DNA of 50,166 bases from Methanosarcina sp. 2.H.T.1A.6. GTDB taxonomy: Archaea; Halobacteriota; Methanosarcinia; Methanosarcinales; Methanosarcinaceae. Below are positions 1 through 8,149 of this stretch, piece by piece (within the stretch, counting starts at the first letter, position 1; each line of letters opens with the position of its first letter). The notes under the pieces were generated by a model. The model did no database searches. It was given only the letters and a program-made list of their open reading frames with translations, and was not told the origin of the DNA. Where the stretch lies: contig NZ_JJOY01000002.1 of the NCBI RefSeq assembly GCF_000979455.1, forward strand, positions 1-50,166, written 5' to 3'. The position numbers were made by a program, and so were the translations under genes.

Positions 1-92
1 CTCGTCAGACAGAAAAAATAACTCCTGTCTCCATTAAAAGATGAAAGAGATTTTGAATTTCAACCCACACATTTGAGCTGTGTGAGGGATAC

Positions 93-117
93 ATACAAGA
101 CGTGTCTTGTATATAAG
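93..117 (+). promoter_or_regulatory. Palindromic operator overlapping a TATA box
   Basis: ATACAAGAC, a 2-base GT spacer, then GTCTTGTAT form a perfect inverted repeat with 9-bp arms (93-112). The right arm runs directly into TATATAAG (110-117), a good archaeal TATA box reading rightward. A dimeric regulator bound here would block TBP. A transcript would start near 135-140. No coding sequence is evident until 488/530, so the regulated product may be a short RNA or a long leader. Confidence 0.55.
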
Positions 118-227
118 CTTTTCCCTTCAAAGAAGGTTGAACAAATTTGAAAGAGGAAAATTGGAGGGTCAAAAGATTTCAAAAGAGTTGGACTTTTGAA
201 TCCTTACCGACGTCCGTTTTTAGTAGT

Positions 228-247
228 GATTGTTTGTAAAAACAATC
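228..247 (+). terminator. Hairpin followed by T tracts
   Basis: GATTGTTT, loop GTAA, AAACAATC form a perfect 8-bp stem. Runs of T follow at about 265-325 (several CGTTTTT repeats). This would suit termination of a short transcript begun near 135, or of a gene lying to the left of the window. It is an RNA structure prediction by eye only. Confidence 0.4.
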
Positions 248-427
248 CCTTCAGGCATCTCTTATTACGTTTTTTAGATTCGTTTTTAGATACCTGTTCC
301 GTTTTTCAAATTCCGTTTTTCACTTTCGGGATGTCTTGTGACGCCCGAGAAGCAACCCTAGAATGGAGCATCTACTATAAATAGTGTTCGATCGAAAACT
401 CAAAGAAGTAAAGTTCAACTAAATATT

Positions 428-495
428 TAAACATCGACATGATGTTTATATACCAGAAGTGTACATTCAATTTGATGATTACTATGGATGTACAC
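428..495 (+). promoter_or_regulatory. Promoter with two inverted repeats before leuA-type gene
   Basis: TTTATATA at 445-452 is the likely TATA box, giving a start site near 472-478. Two perfect dyads frame it. TAAACATC-GACAT-GATGTTTA (428-448) overlaps the BRE/TATA. GTGTACAT (459-466) and ATGTACAC (488-495) flank the expected transcription start. Both are in positions where a repressor would act, which suggests control by amino-acid or nitrogen status. No regulator can be named. Confidence 0.5.
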
Positions 496-2038
496 ACTGA
501 AAGAAGGGATCGATTTTTACATCGAACCCATGCAGAATAAAAAAGTAACTATTTTTGACACAACACTGCGTGACGGAGAACAAACCCCGGGCGTATCCCT
601 GACTTCGACCCAGAAGCTGGAAATTGCTCATCAACTCGACAAACTAGGGGTAGACATAATAGAAGCCGGATTTCCCATATCTTCAGAAGGAGATAAAGAA
701 TCCGTAAAATCGATTTCTAATGCAGGGCTTGATACCATAGTATGTGGGCTTGCTCGTGTACTAAAAAAAGATATCGATGCCTGTTTTGAAAGTGATGTTG
801 GCCTTGTGCACACCTTCGTCCCGACCTCGGAGGTACAGCGGATATATACCATTAAAAAGAGCCAGGAAGAAGTAATTCAACTGGCTGTGGAAGCTGTCCA
901 GTACATCAAAGACCACGGGCTGAAGTGCATGTTTTCTGCAATGGATGCCACCAGAACCGACCCTGCATATCTCATAGAGGTTTTCAAGGCGGTCCAGGAG
1001 GCAGGATGCGATATCATTAACGTGCCAGACACGGTAGGAATCATGGTTCCATCTGCAATGTACAGACAAATAAAAGACATTGCAGCCGAAATAACGATTC
1101 CAATAGACGTACACTGCCACAATGATTTCGGGCTTGCAGTAGCAAACAGCCTTATGGCCGTTGAAGCCGGGGCATCTCAGGTACAGGTCACTATAAACGG
1201 TATTGGAGAGAGGGCAGGAAATGCTGACCTTTCCCAGACAGTGATGAGCCTGACGTCAATCTACGGTGTAAAAACCAATATCCGGACAGAATACCTTCTC
1301 GAAACCTCGAAAATGATTGAAAACTACACCGGAATCAGACTCCCGCCAAACACTCCTGTGGTAGGGCAAAACGCCTTCTCCCATGAATCGGGAATCCACA
1401 GCCAGGGAGTACTTGAAAAATCCGACACCTTCGAACCAGGTATAATGACCCCGGAAATGGTCGGGCACAGACGGCGCATCGTCCTTGGAAAGCACACAGG
1501 CAAACATGCAGTCAAACAGTCCCTTGAGTCTGCTGGCATAAAAACCAATGAAAAGCAGCTTGACGAGATTGTGTTCAGGATCAAAGAAATCGCAAACAAA
1601 GGTAAACAGATAACAGATGCCGATCTCTATGCAGTTGCCTCTGCAGTGCTCGGAAAAGCAAGCTCTGATGAAGAATTTATCAAGCTCAAAGAAGTATCCG
1701 TCATGACAGGAAACATCCTCACACCTACAGCTGTGGTCAAAGCTGATATCGACGGAAAAGAAATCATTTCAGCAAAAACCGGAGTTGGCCCTGTAGACGC
1801 CGCCCTCAAGGCCGTAAGGGATATCCTCGGCGAAAGCAACCATTTCAAACTTCAGGATTTCAGGATCGATGCTATTACCGGTGGGGCAGATGCACTTGCC
1901 GATGTGTACATAGGTCTCGAAAACGAAAAGGGCAGGATTGTAACAGCACGGTCCGCAAACCCGGATATAGTTATGGCTTCCGTGGAAGCCCTTGTAAACG
2001 CTATGAACCTGCTGTATAAAAAAGAAGAAAAAAGTTAA
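488..2038 (+). CDS. leuA: 2-isopropylmalate synthase family (LeuA; CimA possible)
   Basis: Enzyme of the acetyl-CoA-dependent 2-isopropylmalate/citramalate synthase family, the first step of leucine (or, for CimA, isoleucine) biosynthesis in the cytoplasm. It shows the DTTLRDGEQTPGV signature (residues 24-36, with the Arg-Asp pair), the metal-binding HCHNDFG motif (His209 and His211), GIGERAGNADL, and HESGIHSQG. A full C-terminal regulatory (LeuA dimer) domain brings the length to 516, normal for feedback-regulated members. The first ATG is at 488, inside the right arm of an inverted repeat. An internal ATG at 530 gives a protein beginning just before the conserved core and may be the true start, because the predicted TATA box at 445-452 places transcription near 475. 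Neither start has a strong ribosome site. LeuA and CimA cannot be separated with certainty by eye. Confidence 0.85.
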   Translation: MYTLKEGIDFYIEPMQNKKVTIFDTTLRDGEQTPGVSLTSTQKLEIAHQLDKLGVDIIEAGFPISSEGDKESVKSISNAGLDTIVCGLARVLKKDIDACFESDVGLVHTFVPTSEVQRIYTIKKSQEEVIQLAVEAVQYIKDHGLKCMFSAMDATRTDPAYLIEVFKAVQEAGCDIINVPDTVGIMVPSAMYRQIKDIAAEITIPIDVHCHNDFGLAVANSLMAVEAGASQVQVTINGIGERAGNADLSQTVMSLTSIYGVKTNIRTEYLLETSKMIENYTGIRLPPNTPVVGQNAFSHESGIHSQGVLEKSDTFEPGIMTPEMVGHRRRIVLGKHTGKHAVKQSLESAGIKTNEKQLDEIVFRIKEIANKGKQITDADLYAVASAVLGKASSDEEFIKLKEVSVMTGNILTPTAVVKADIDGKEIISAKTGVGPVDAALKAVRDILGESNHFKLQDFRIDAITGGADALADVYIGLENEKGRIVTARSANPDIVMASVEALVNAMNLLYKKEEKS

Positions 2039-2203
2039 AAGGCAAAGAGAAAAGGGCCAAAGAGCTGGAGAATGCTGGAGAATGATACCGGAAGTAACAG
2101 CTCGAAGCCTGAAACCGGATAAGGTCTGATACCTGTTAGTTTTTCGGGTTTGTATTCCTCAAGCATGTATAAAGTAAAATAAAATGAAATGGAATACAAA
2201 CCC

Positions 2204-2962
2204 ATGCCTTATCCGATCATTGATTCTCATTGTCACCTTGATTTTCCCAAATTCAACCCAGACCGGGAAGAGACTATCCTCCGTGCCCGGAAAGCAGGAG
2301 TTATCGGGATGATCAACTCCGGAATTTCCCTGAAAGGCAACCGCATAAGTCTTGAGCTTGCGGAAAAGAATGAGGATATCCATGCTGCACTGGGGCTAAG
2401 CCCTGACATCGGCAGGGAAGGCAGTGATAAAGATATAGACGCCATCATTGCCCAGATAGAGGCTAATGCAGGAAACGCAGTGGGCATCGGAGAAGCCGGC
2501 CTGGACTTTCAGGACTGCAAAACAAATGAAGAACGTGAACGACAGACAGCTTCGTTCAAAAAAGTAATCGAGATCGCAAAAAATCTGGACAAACCTCTTG
2601 TAGTACATGCCCGGATGGCTGAAGCTGAAGCCCTTAAACTAGTAAAAGAGATGGATACCGTAGTCTATCACTGCTATAGCGGTTCCCTTGAGACCATGCA
2701 GGAAATCGTGGACTCGGGCTACTATATTTCCCTGGCTACCCTTGTCTGTTTTTCCGAACATCACCAGGCCCTTGCAGCTGAGGTACCCCTTGAAAACCTG
2801 CTCCTGGAAACCGACAGTCCTTTCCTCTCCCCACGCAAAGGCAGAAACGAGCCTGCGTATATAGTGGATTCGATCCCTGTTATAGCGCAGCTTAAGGAAA
2901 TGGAACCTGCAGAAATTGCGAAGGCTGCCACTGAAAACGCGCGCAGGGTTTTCGGCATCTAA
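2204..2962 (+). CDS. TatD family metal-dependent hydrolase
   Basis: A TIM-barrel metallohydrolase of the TatD family, whose characterised members act as 3'-5' DNA/RNA exonucleases. The N-terminal metal motif DSHCHLD follows the start directly. GEAGLDF matches the family's GEIGLDY, VVHAR and YHCYSG supply further His ligands, and LLETDSPFLSP contains the conserved Asp. Length about 252, typical of the family. An ATG at 2189 is also in frame, but a TATA-like GTATAAAG at 2166-2173 would start transcription beyond it and GGAA lies 10 bases before 2204, so I prefer 2204. It precedes two other + genes at short spacing. The substrate is unknown. Confidence 0.88.
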   Translation: MPYPIIDSHCHLDFPKFNPDREETILRARKAGVIGMINSGISLKGNRISLELAEKNEDIHAALGLSPDIGREGSDKDIDAIIAQIEANAGNAVGIGEAGLDFQDCKTNEERERQTASFKKVIEIAKNLDKPLVVHARMAEAEALKLVKEMDTVVYHCYSGSLETMQEIVDSGYYISLATLVCFSEHHQALAAEVPLENLLLETDSPFLSPRKGRNEPAYIVDSIPVIAQLKEMEPAEIAKAATENARRVFGI

Positions 2963-3054
2963 GGTTTTAAAATAGTTTCTGAGAAAAAAGAAAGAAAAAA
3001 GGAAAGAAGAAGGGAAAAAGAGAAAACAGAAAGAGGAACAGAAGAGGAAGAAAT

Positions 3055-3696
3055 ATGGAAGTCCGATATATTTGCCCCACCGCCTATGATTCCAGTGTCT
3101 ACCTTGTAAACGGGAAAGTCCTGATCGATGCGGGAATGAGCAGTGACCTGATCATCAGGGAGCTGGAAAAATCTATCAAGCTTACTGACCTTGAATTAAT
3201 CGTCCTGACCCACTGCCACTATGACCACACTGCCGCAGCTGCAATAATTGCAGAGAAGAGTGGAGCAAAAGTTGGAATCCACAGGGCAGACCTTGAAGGC
3301 GTAAACGACGAGTATCTAAGTGTTTCAGTGCTCTTCGGAGACCGCGCTCCGGCTGTAAGACCAACAGTCATCTATGAAGAAGGGGACAAAATTCCCATAG
3401 GAAACGGGGAATACCTCGAAGTCATTCACACACCAGGCCATTCAAAAGGGAGCATCTGCCTCTATGAACCCGTCTCAAAAAACCTCTTTTCAGGAGACAC
3501 CGTCTTTCCAGGCGGAGGTTTTGGAAGAATGGACTTTGAAGGTTCAGAGCCTGACAAAATGCTTGGTTCCGTAGAAAAACTCACAAAACTCGATGTAAAA
3601 AACCTGTACTCAGGGCATGGAGCCCCGAATGACAGGGACGGGAACAAACAGATCCTGGCTTCTTATACAATGCTAAAGATGATGATGGGAGTCTGA
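3055..3696 (+). CDS. Metallo-beta-lactamase-fold hydrolase (glyoxalase II-like)
   Basis: A 213-residue stand-alone metallo-beta-lactamase domain. The signature HxHxDH is seen as His53, His55, Asp57 and His58. Later ligands are His129 in TPGHSKGS, Asp148 in FSGDTVF and His188 in YSGHGAP, so both metal sites look intact. The spacing resembles glyoxalase II/thioesterase-type members, and there is no extra substrate-binding domain. A GAGGAAG ribosome site lies 5-10 bases before the ATG. It sits 92 bp after the TatD gene and 74 bp before the radical SAM gene, so the three may be cotranscribed. The physiological substrate cannot be inferred. Confidence 0.88.
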   Translation: MEVRYICPTAYDSSVYLVNGKVLIDAGMSSDLIIRELEKSIKLTDLELIVLTHCHYDHTAAAAIIAEKSGAKVGIHRADLEGVNDEYLSVSVLFGDRAPAVRPTVIYEEGDKIPIGNGEYLEVIHTPGHSKGSICLYEPVSKNLFSGDTVFPGGGFGRMDFEGSEPDKMLGSVEKLTKLDVKNLYSGHGAPNDRDGNKQILASYTMLKMMMGV

Positions 3697-3770
3697 AGGC
3701 AGCGAATAAGAAAAAGAGATTAAAAGACTGGAAGAAAAAGATTAAAAGACTGGAAGTCCGGAAGCAGATT

Positions 3771-6011
3771 ATGGAAAAAGATACAGCAGTCCCGAGAGGA
3801 AATAAAAAATTCAACCTGGAAAAAACAGATAAAGAAAAGGAGAAAAAACCGGATAGAGAAAGGTCCGCCAGAAAAACCAGTTTTTTTGTTCCAAAAAAAG
3901 TAGAAACCGGAAAAGAAATAAAATCCGGGACTCGGACCTCAATAAAACCCGAAAGGACAGTTCCTGAAACCTCAGCGGGAAAAGGGAAAAAATCCGAATT
4001 GAGGCCTGAAACTAAAACCGAAAAGAAGGAAAAAAAGCAGAAAAAAAGCTTTTATCCAGCTCTCCCTGTATCAAAGTTTCTCCCGATGAGCCCTGAAGAA
4101 GTAAAAGCTCGCGGCTGGAAGGAACTTGACATCATTCTGATTACAGGAGACGCCTATGTAGACCATTCCAGTTTCGGGACTGCAATAATAGGAAGGGTCC
4201 TTGAAGATGTCGGCTTCAGGGTAGGAATAATTGCCCAGCCAAAATGGGATAATCCCGAGGATTTCAAGAAACTTGGAAAACCCAGACTCTTTTTTTCCGT
4301 AAGCGCAGGAAACACTGACTCAATGGTCAGCAACCTGACTCCGGGCCTTAAGCCGCGAGATAAGGATGCATATTCCCCTGGAGGCGAAACAGGGCTTCGT
4401 CCAAACCGCGCCGTGATTATTTATTCAAACCGGATAAAAGAAGCTTTCCCCGAAGTGCCGATAGTGCTTGGAGGAATTGAAGCTTCCCTGCGGCGCTTTG
4501 CTCATTACGATTATCTTTCGGACAAAGTAAGGCAGTCAATTCTGGCCGACGCCCCTGCAGACCTCGTTGTCTACGGAATGGGAGAACTCCAGATTGTAGA
4601 AATTGCAAAGCGCCTTCAAGCCGGAGAAGACATCAGGGAGATCAGAGACATCCCCGGCACGGTCTGGAAGATGGAAGTCAAAGCCTGGAAAGAACTCAAA
4701 AAGGACAAAAAGACCGCTAAAGAACAGGATGGACAGGAACAGGACAAACGGGAACAAAAAGGGGAGAGAGAATCAGTAAGTACAGCCGAGGGAATGGCTC
4801 GGGATGTAGCTGAAGGTGTAGCTACGAGCTCAGCCGAATTTTTCAAAGAATACATAGAAATTCCTTCTTTTACCGAAGTTTCTCAGGACAAAGCAGACTT
4901 TGCAAATGCTTTCCGCACATACTTCATGGAACAGAACCCGGTCACCGGAAAAGGTGTTGTCCAGCCTCACCCGAAAACCGTTATTGTGCAGAACAGGCCC
5001 ACGCGCCCTCTGACAGAAGCGGAGCTTGACCATGTATATGAGCTACCGTTTACAGGCGAAGCTCACCCCTTCTACCCCGAGCCCATCCCTGCCCTTGAGA
5101 TGGTAAAATTCTCCCTGACAACGCACAGAGGCTGTTTCGGAGGCTGTGCCTTTTGCGCCATCACCCAGCATCAGGGGCGCATGATCGCAAGCCGCAGCAT
5201 CGAGTCCGTCCTCAGGGAAGCAAAGAAGCTTACGGAAAAACCGGACTTCAAGGGCATAATCAACGGCGTCGGCGGACCCACTGCCAACATGTACGCCATG
5301 GGCTGCAAAAGCTGGGAGAAAAAAGGGGCCTGCCTGGATAAAGCCTGCCTCTACCCCCGCATCTGCCCTGCCCTTGACACAAGCCATAAAAAACTGCTCG
5401 AACTCCTCCACAACCTGCGCAACCTGCCCGGCGTCAAACACGCCTTTACAGGCTACGGAGTGCGCTACGACCTGGCTCTTGAGGATGAAGAGTACCTCGA
5501 AGAACTTTGCGCCCACCACATAAGCGGGCAGCTGCGGGTTGCGCCTGAACATTTCTCAAAGCGAGTAACCGATGCAATGTCCAAGCCAGGGAAAGAAGTA
5601 TATGAGAGATTTTCCGGAAAGTTTGCAGTCCTTAACAAAAAATGCGGCAAGGAACAGTATATAGTAAACTACCTGATGTCAGGACACCCGGGATGTACCC
5701 TTGAAGATATGATCGAAATGGCAGAGTATGTGAGGGACCATGGGGGCTACACAGAACAGGTACAGGACTTTACCCCAACACCGATGACAGTATCGACCTG
5801 CATGTATTACACAGAGCTTGACCCGTTCACCGGCAAAAAAATATACGTTGCGAAGGGCAAAAAAGAAAAAGCCATGCAGAGAGCCCTGATGCACTACATG
5901 AGTCCTGCAAACTATGAACTCGTATATGAAGCCCTGGAAAAAGCAGGAAGGCTCGACCTTGTGGGAAATGCCCATAATTGTTTGATAAGAAGAAAGAATA
6001 AATTTTATTAA
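3771..6011 (+). CDS. YgiQ family radical SAM protein
   Basis: Large radical SAM protein of the YgiQ (UPF0313) family, function unknown in most organisms. The cluster-binding motif is Cys455-x3-Cys459-x2-Cys462 (CFGGCAFC). Family landmarks include DIILITGDAYVDHSSFG, PIVLGGIEASLRRFAHYDY and RVAPEHFS. The protein has 746 residues. The first ~95 are a Lys/Glu-rich low-complexity extension, and the conserved domain begins at FLPMSPEEVKARGW. A second charged insert (about residues 305-345) precedes the radical SAM core. A GGAAG lies about 9 bases before the ATG. The N-terminal extension could be partly misannotated, but it has no stops and uses similar codons. Confidence 0.9.
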   Translation: MEKDTAVPRGNKKFNLEKTDKEKEKKPDRERSARKTSFFVPKKVETGKEIKSGTRTSIKPERTVPETSAGKGKKSELRPETKTEKKEKKQKKSFYPALPVSKFLPMSPEEVKARGWKELDIILITGDAYVDHSSFGTAIIGRVLEDVGFRVGIIAQPKWDNPEDFKKLGKPRLFFSVSAGNTDSMVSNLTPGLKPRDKDAYSPGGETGLRPNRAVIIYSNRIKEAFPEVPIVLGGIEASLRRFAHYDYLSDKVRQSILADAPADLVVYGMGELQIVEIAKRLQAGEDIREIRDIPGTVWKMEVKAWKELKKDKKTAKEQDGQEQDKREQKGERESVSTAEGMARDVAEGVATSSAEFFKEYIEIPSFTEVSQDKADFANAFRTYFMEQNPVTGKGVVQPHPKTVIVQNRPTRPLTEAELDHVYELPFTGEAHPFYPEPIPALEMVKFSLTTHRGCFGGCAFCAITQHQGRMIASRSIESVLREAKKLTEKPDFKGIINGVGGPTANMYAMGCKSWEKKGACLDKACLYPRICPALDTSHKKLLELLHNLRNLPGVKHAFTGYGVRYDLALEDEEYLEELCAHHISGQLRVAPEHFSKRVTDAMSKPGKEVYERFSGKFAVLNKKCGKEQYIVNYLMSGHPGCTLEDMIEMAEYVRDHGGYTEQVQDFTPTPMTVSTCMYYTELDPFTGKKIYVAKGKKEKAMQRALMHYMSPANYELVYEALEKAGRLDLVGNAHNCLIRRKNKFY

Positions 6012-6032
6012 AAAGGCTTAATAGGCTTTTTT
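6010..6032 (+). terminator. Hairpin/T-run after the radical SAM gene
   Basis: AAAAAG and CTTTTT pair around a 10-base loop, and the run of six T residues ends the structure. It begins at the stop codon of the preceding gene and separates it from the convergent small genes. Seen by eye only. Confidence 0.45.
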
Positions 6033-6079
6033 ATCCTGAATTTGGGAATGAAGGGAATGAGCAGATTTTGCTAATTTCC

Positions 6080-6361
6080 TCAGTACCCCTGGCACTCACG
6101 CAAGAAAGACCTCAGTTTTCCGCTTACCTGCCCGCAGTAGGTATCCAGGGATCTTTCCTTGACCTCAATTAGCAGGTTGTTCCCCCCATCCCAGCTAAAG
6201 TGGGCAACTATACCGTTGCCTTCAAGCACTCCGGAGTTTCCCGGCTGTACCTTTATCCCATATGCTTGCAGTTTTTTCTTCAGACAGGAAAACACGTCCG
6301 GAGTTACATTTCTAAACCTGATCCCCTGGCACCCCTCCGTGTCCAGTTTCCTTTCACCCAT
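6080..6361 (-). CDS. Small protein of unknown function, paralog B
   Basis: A 93-residue protein that I do not recognise. It is clearly paralogous to the gene just upstream (6405-6662). Shared blocks are F+NV-PDVF-C-KKKLQ-Y-I-V-PGN-G-L-G-G, H/DF-WDG---L-I-+E+ and a C-terminal F-+EC-G. The conserved Cys residues (one near the N-terminus of the helix, one at the C-terminal EC) may bind metal or form a disulfide. A GGAGG lies 10 bases before the ATG, inside the 43-bp gap from the upstream copy, so the two are almost certainly one operon. It has no signal peptide or membrane segment and is probably a soluble alpha/beta fold. Confidence 0.7.
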   Translation of the reverse strand: MGERKLDTEGCQGIRFRNVTPDVFSCLKKKLQAYGIKVQPGNSGVLEGNGIVAHFSWDGGNNLLIEVKERSLDTYCGQVSGKLRSFLRECQGY

Positions 6362-6404
6362 CTCCTTCTTTCCTCCTGTCCGAAGAAACTTTATCCGGAT
6401 GCTT

Positions 6405-6662
6405 TCAGGAACCGTGGCACTCTTTCACGAAAGCCTTTATTTTCCGGGCTGCAGTGTCACAGCTGACAATAAATGGTTTTTCCGTGATTGTGATGGTAAG
6501 GGAAGACGTCCCATCCCATTCAAAATCTGCAGTGACCCCCTTGCCCGAAAGTTCCCCTCTGTTTCCCGGTGGGACATGGATATCATAGTCCTGAAGCTTT
6601 TTCTTCATACATTTAAACACATCAGGGGGAACGTTCTGAAACTTAATTGGTTTACAACTCAT
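6405..6662 (-). CDS. Small protein of unknown function, paralog A
   Basis: An 85-residue protein paralogous to the gene at 6080-6361. It begins MSCKPIKFQNVPPDVFKCMK and ends in FVKECHGS. The start is well supported by GGGAGGAT about 9 bases before the ATG. A TATATTT element on the - strand (about 6743-6750) could be its promoter. It lacks the extra eight N-terminal residues of copy B. It is cytoplasmic and carries no motif that I can assign to a family. The tandem arrangement suggests a recent duplication with divergence. Confidence 0.72.
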   Translation of the reverse strand: MSCKPIKFQNVPPDVFKCMKKKLQDYDIHVPPGNRGELSGKGVTADFEWDGTSSLTITITEKPFIVSCDTAARKIKAFVKECHGS

Positions 6663-6970
6663 AGATCCTATCCTCCCATAAATTCCTAAAGCTTACGTTT
6701 GTCTGTATTGCTCAATAAACAACAGTCGCCTTCAAGAAATAAAAATATAGCGTTGACCGACAGCGGACGGATTATCATTGTGTCCACTCAGGAAGATAAA
6801 ATCAGGAAGATAAAAATTCTGTGATATTTACAATTAAAAAATAGAAGTCGCAAAAAAACAATTACTGATTTTACATCAGGAACAAACCTCTTCTCAGGAG
6901 CAAAAAAGGAATTACTGAGCCGGAATGAAAACCGGCCCGGAAAAAAATCAACCACAAATCAGTAGCTAAT
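6663..6970. other. Intergenic region, promoter only
   Basis: No gene seen. It holds the probable promoter of the paralog pair (CTATATTTTTATTT on the - strand, about 6738-6751) and the 3' end region of the Fe-S gene, with several A-rich runs. No repeat or RNA gene was recognised. Confidence 0.5.
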
Positions 6971-8149
6971 TCACTCCAGTGCCATTGCCACGAGTTCTAC
7001 AATATCGATGATCTCGATATCCCCACCTGCGTCTCTGAGGTTTCTCACACAGAGGGGGCAGGAGGTGACGAGGTAGTCCACGCCTTCGGGCACGTCTTCA
7101 ATACGCTTTTTTGCAAGTGCAAGGGAGATGTCGGGATATCCTATCCTGACTCCGCCCCCACCGCCACAGCAGCGGGAGTTTTCTTTGATGTTTTTCATCT
7201 CCTTGAGAGTGCAGATAGCCTGAATAACTTTCCGGGGGGCGTCATATACCTTGTTGTGCCTGCCCAGATGGCAGGGGTCGTGGTAGGTAACTGTGATGTC
7301 AAGATGCTTCAGGTTCAGTTCTTCCAGGTGTTCGGCAAGGAACTCGGGGAGGCTGATGACCCTGAGCTCTTCGGGGTAGTTGTTTTTGAGAGTGGTGTAA
7401 CAACCGGCGCAGCCCGTGATGACGGTGTGAGCTCCTACCTTCCGGATCTGCTCAAGGTTATGCTCCATAATCTTCCCCGCAGCTTCCCGGAAACCCGTAC
7501 GGAGGAGGGGAGAAGCACAGCACTGCTCGTCCGGCAGGAGGGTGACTCCAAAGCGCTGCAAAACCTCAAAAGTCTTTTTTGCAAATTCCGGATAACGGTA
7601 GGAGTCGAAACAACCCACAAAGTAGACATAGTCAGACTTCTCCGGGAGGTTTGAACGTTCTGTATCGGAAAGCCAGTGCTGGCGACTTCGTGTTTCCCCA
7701 AAAGAGTTCCCACTGGTCGTAATCGCAGCCTTCAGTTTTTCCTGGGCCTCAGTTGTCACACCGCATTTTACCAGCTGGGCACGGGCAGCTTCCACTACGT
7801 CTGGAGGGTTTGCTCCGGCAGGGCATTTGGCAGCGCAGATCCCGCAGGTTGTGCAGGAAGCAAGGCTTGAGAGGACATCTTCTGACGGCGGCCTTCCTTC
7901 GAGCAGACTCTTAATGATAAGCATTCTTCCGCGTGTATTGGCGGACTCCCAGCCAACTACATCAAAGACCGGGCAGACTGAACGGCAGGTTCCACACTGC
8001 ACGCATTTATAAACCGAACGGCGGTCAATTTCAAAGGGCTGCTCTTTGCCGTTAGTCTCACTTTTCTCTCTGGCCTCACTTATTCCACTTTCTTTCATTT
8101 CTTCTGCTCTCTTAGTTTCCTTTTTTCCTTCGTTTTTCACGGCTCTCAC
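6971..8149 (-). CDS. Fe-S subunit of 2-hydroxyacid dehydrogenase (GlcF/HdrD-like)
   Basis: Electron-transfer subunit with two 4Fe-4S motifs, CxxCxxCxxxCP (Cys49, 52, 55, 59 and Cys99, 102, 105, 109), followed by two CCG domains (CCASPLLRTG; HDPCHLG, CCGGGGGVR and SCPLC). This is the layout of glycolate oxidase GlcF, lactate-oxidation subunits and methanogen HdrD. It overlaps the FAD subunit gene by GTGA, so the two are translationally coupled and probably form one complex oxidising D-lactate, glycolate or a similar acid. The GTG at 8149 is the earliest start. An ATG at 8098 would remove a charged N-terminus without touching the clusters. The electron acceptor is unknown. True HdrD partners with a membrane cytochrome HdrE, which is not seen here. 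Confidence 0.87.
   Translation of the reverse strand: MRAVKNEGKKETKRAEEMKESGISEAREKSETNGKEQPFEIDRRSVYKCVQCGTCRSVCPVFDVVGWESANTRGRMLIIKSLLEGRPPSEDVLSSLASCTTCGICAAKCPAGANPPDVVEAARAQLVKCGVTTEAQEKLKAAITTSGNSFGETRSRQHWLSDTERSNLPEKSDYVYFVGCFDSYRYPEFAKKTFEVLQRFGVTLLPDEQCCASPLLRTGFREAAGKIMEHNLEQIRKVGAHTVITGCAGCYTTLKNNYPEELRVISLPEFLAEHLEELNLKHLDITVTYHDPCHLGRHNKVYDAPRKVIQAICTLKEMKNIKENSRCCGGGGGVRIGYPDISLALAKKRIEDVPEGVDYLVTSCPLCVRNLRDAGGDIEIIDIVELVAMALE

Larger units (their letters stand above)
1..487. other. Gene-free 5' region with promoter-like elements
   Basis: I see no convincing protein gene here. The region holds a palindrome over a TATA box (93-117), a GGAGGG ribosome-site-like string near 163-168, a perfect 8-bp hairpin (228-247), five CGTTTTT tracts between about 214 and 325 that could act as archaeal termination signals, a weak TCGGG/CCCGA hairpin (about 326-348), and the promoter of the next gene (428-466). 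A TTG-initiated 62-codon frame at 196-384 lacks a good ribosome-binding site and is probably not real. Confidence 0.6.

Noticed and set aside
196-384. 62-codon frame starting at TTG upstream of the leuA-type gene
   Set aside because: No ribosome site at proper spacing, Phe-rich composition from T tracts, and overlap with hairpin/T-run structures better explained as RNA signals.
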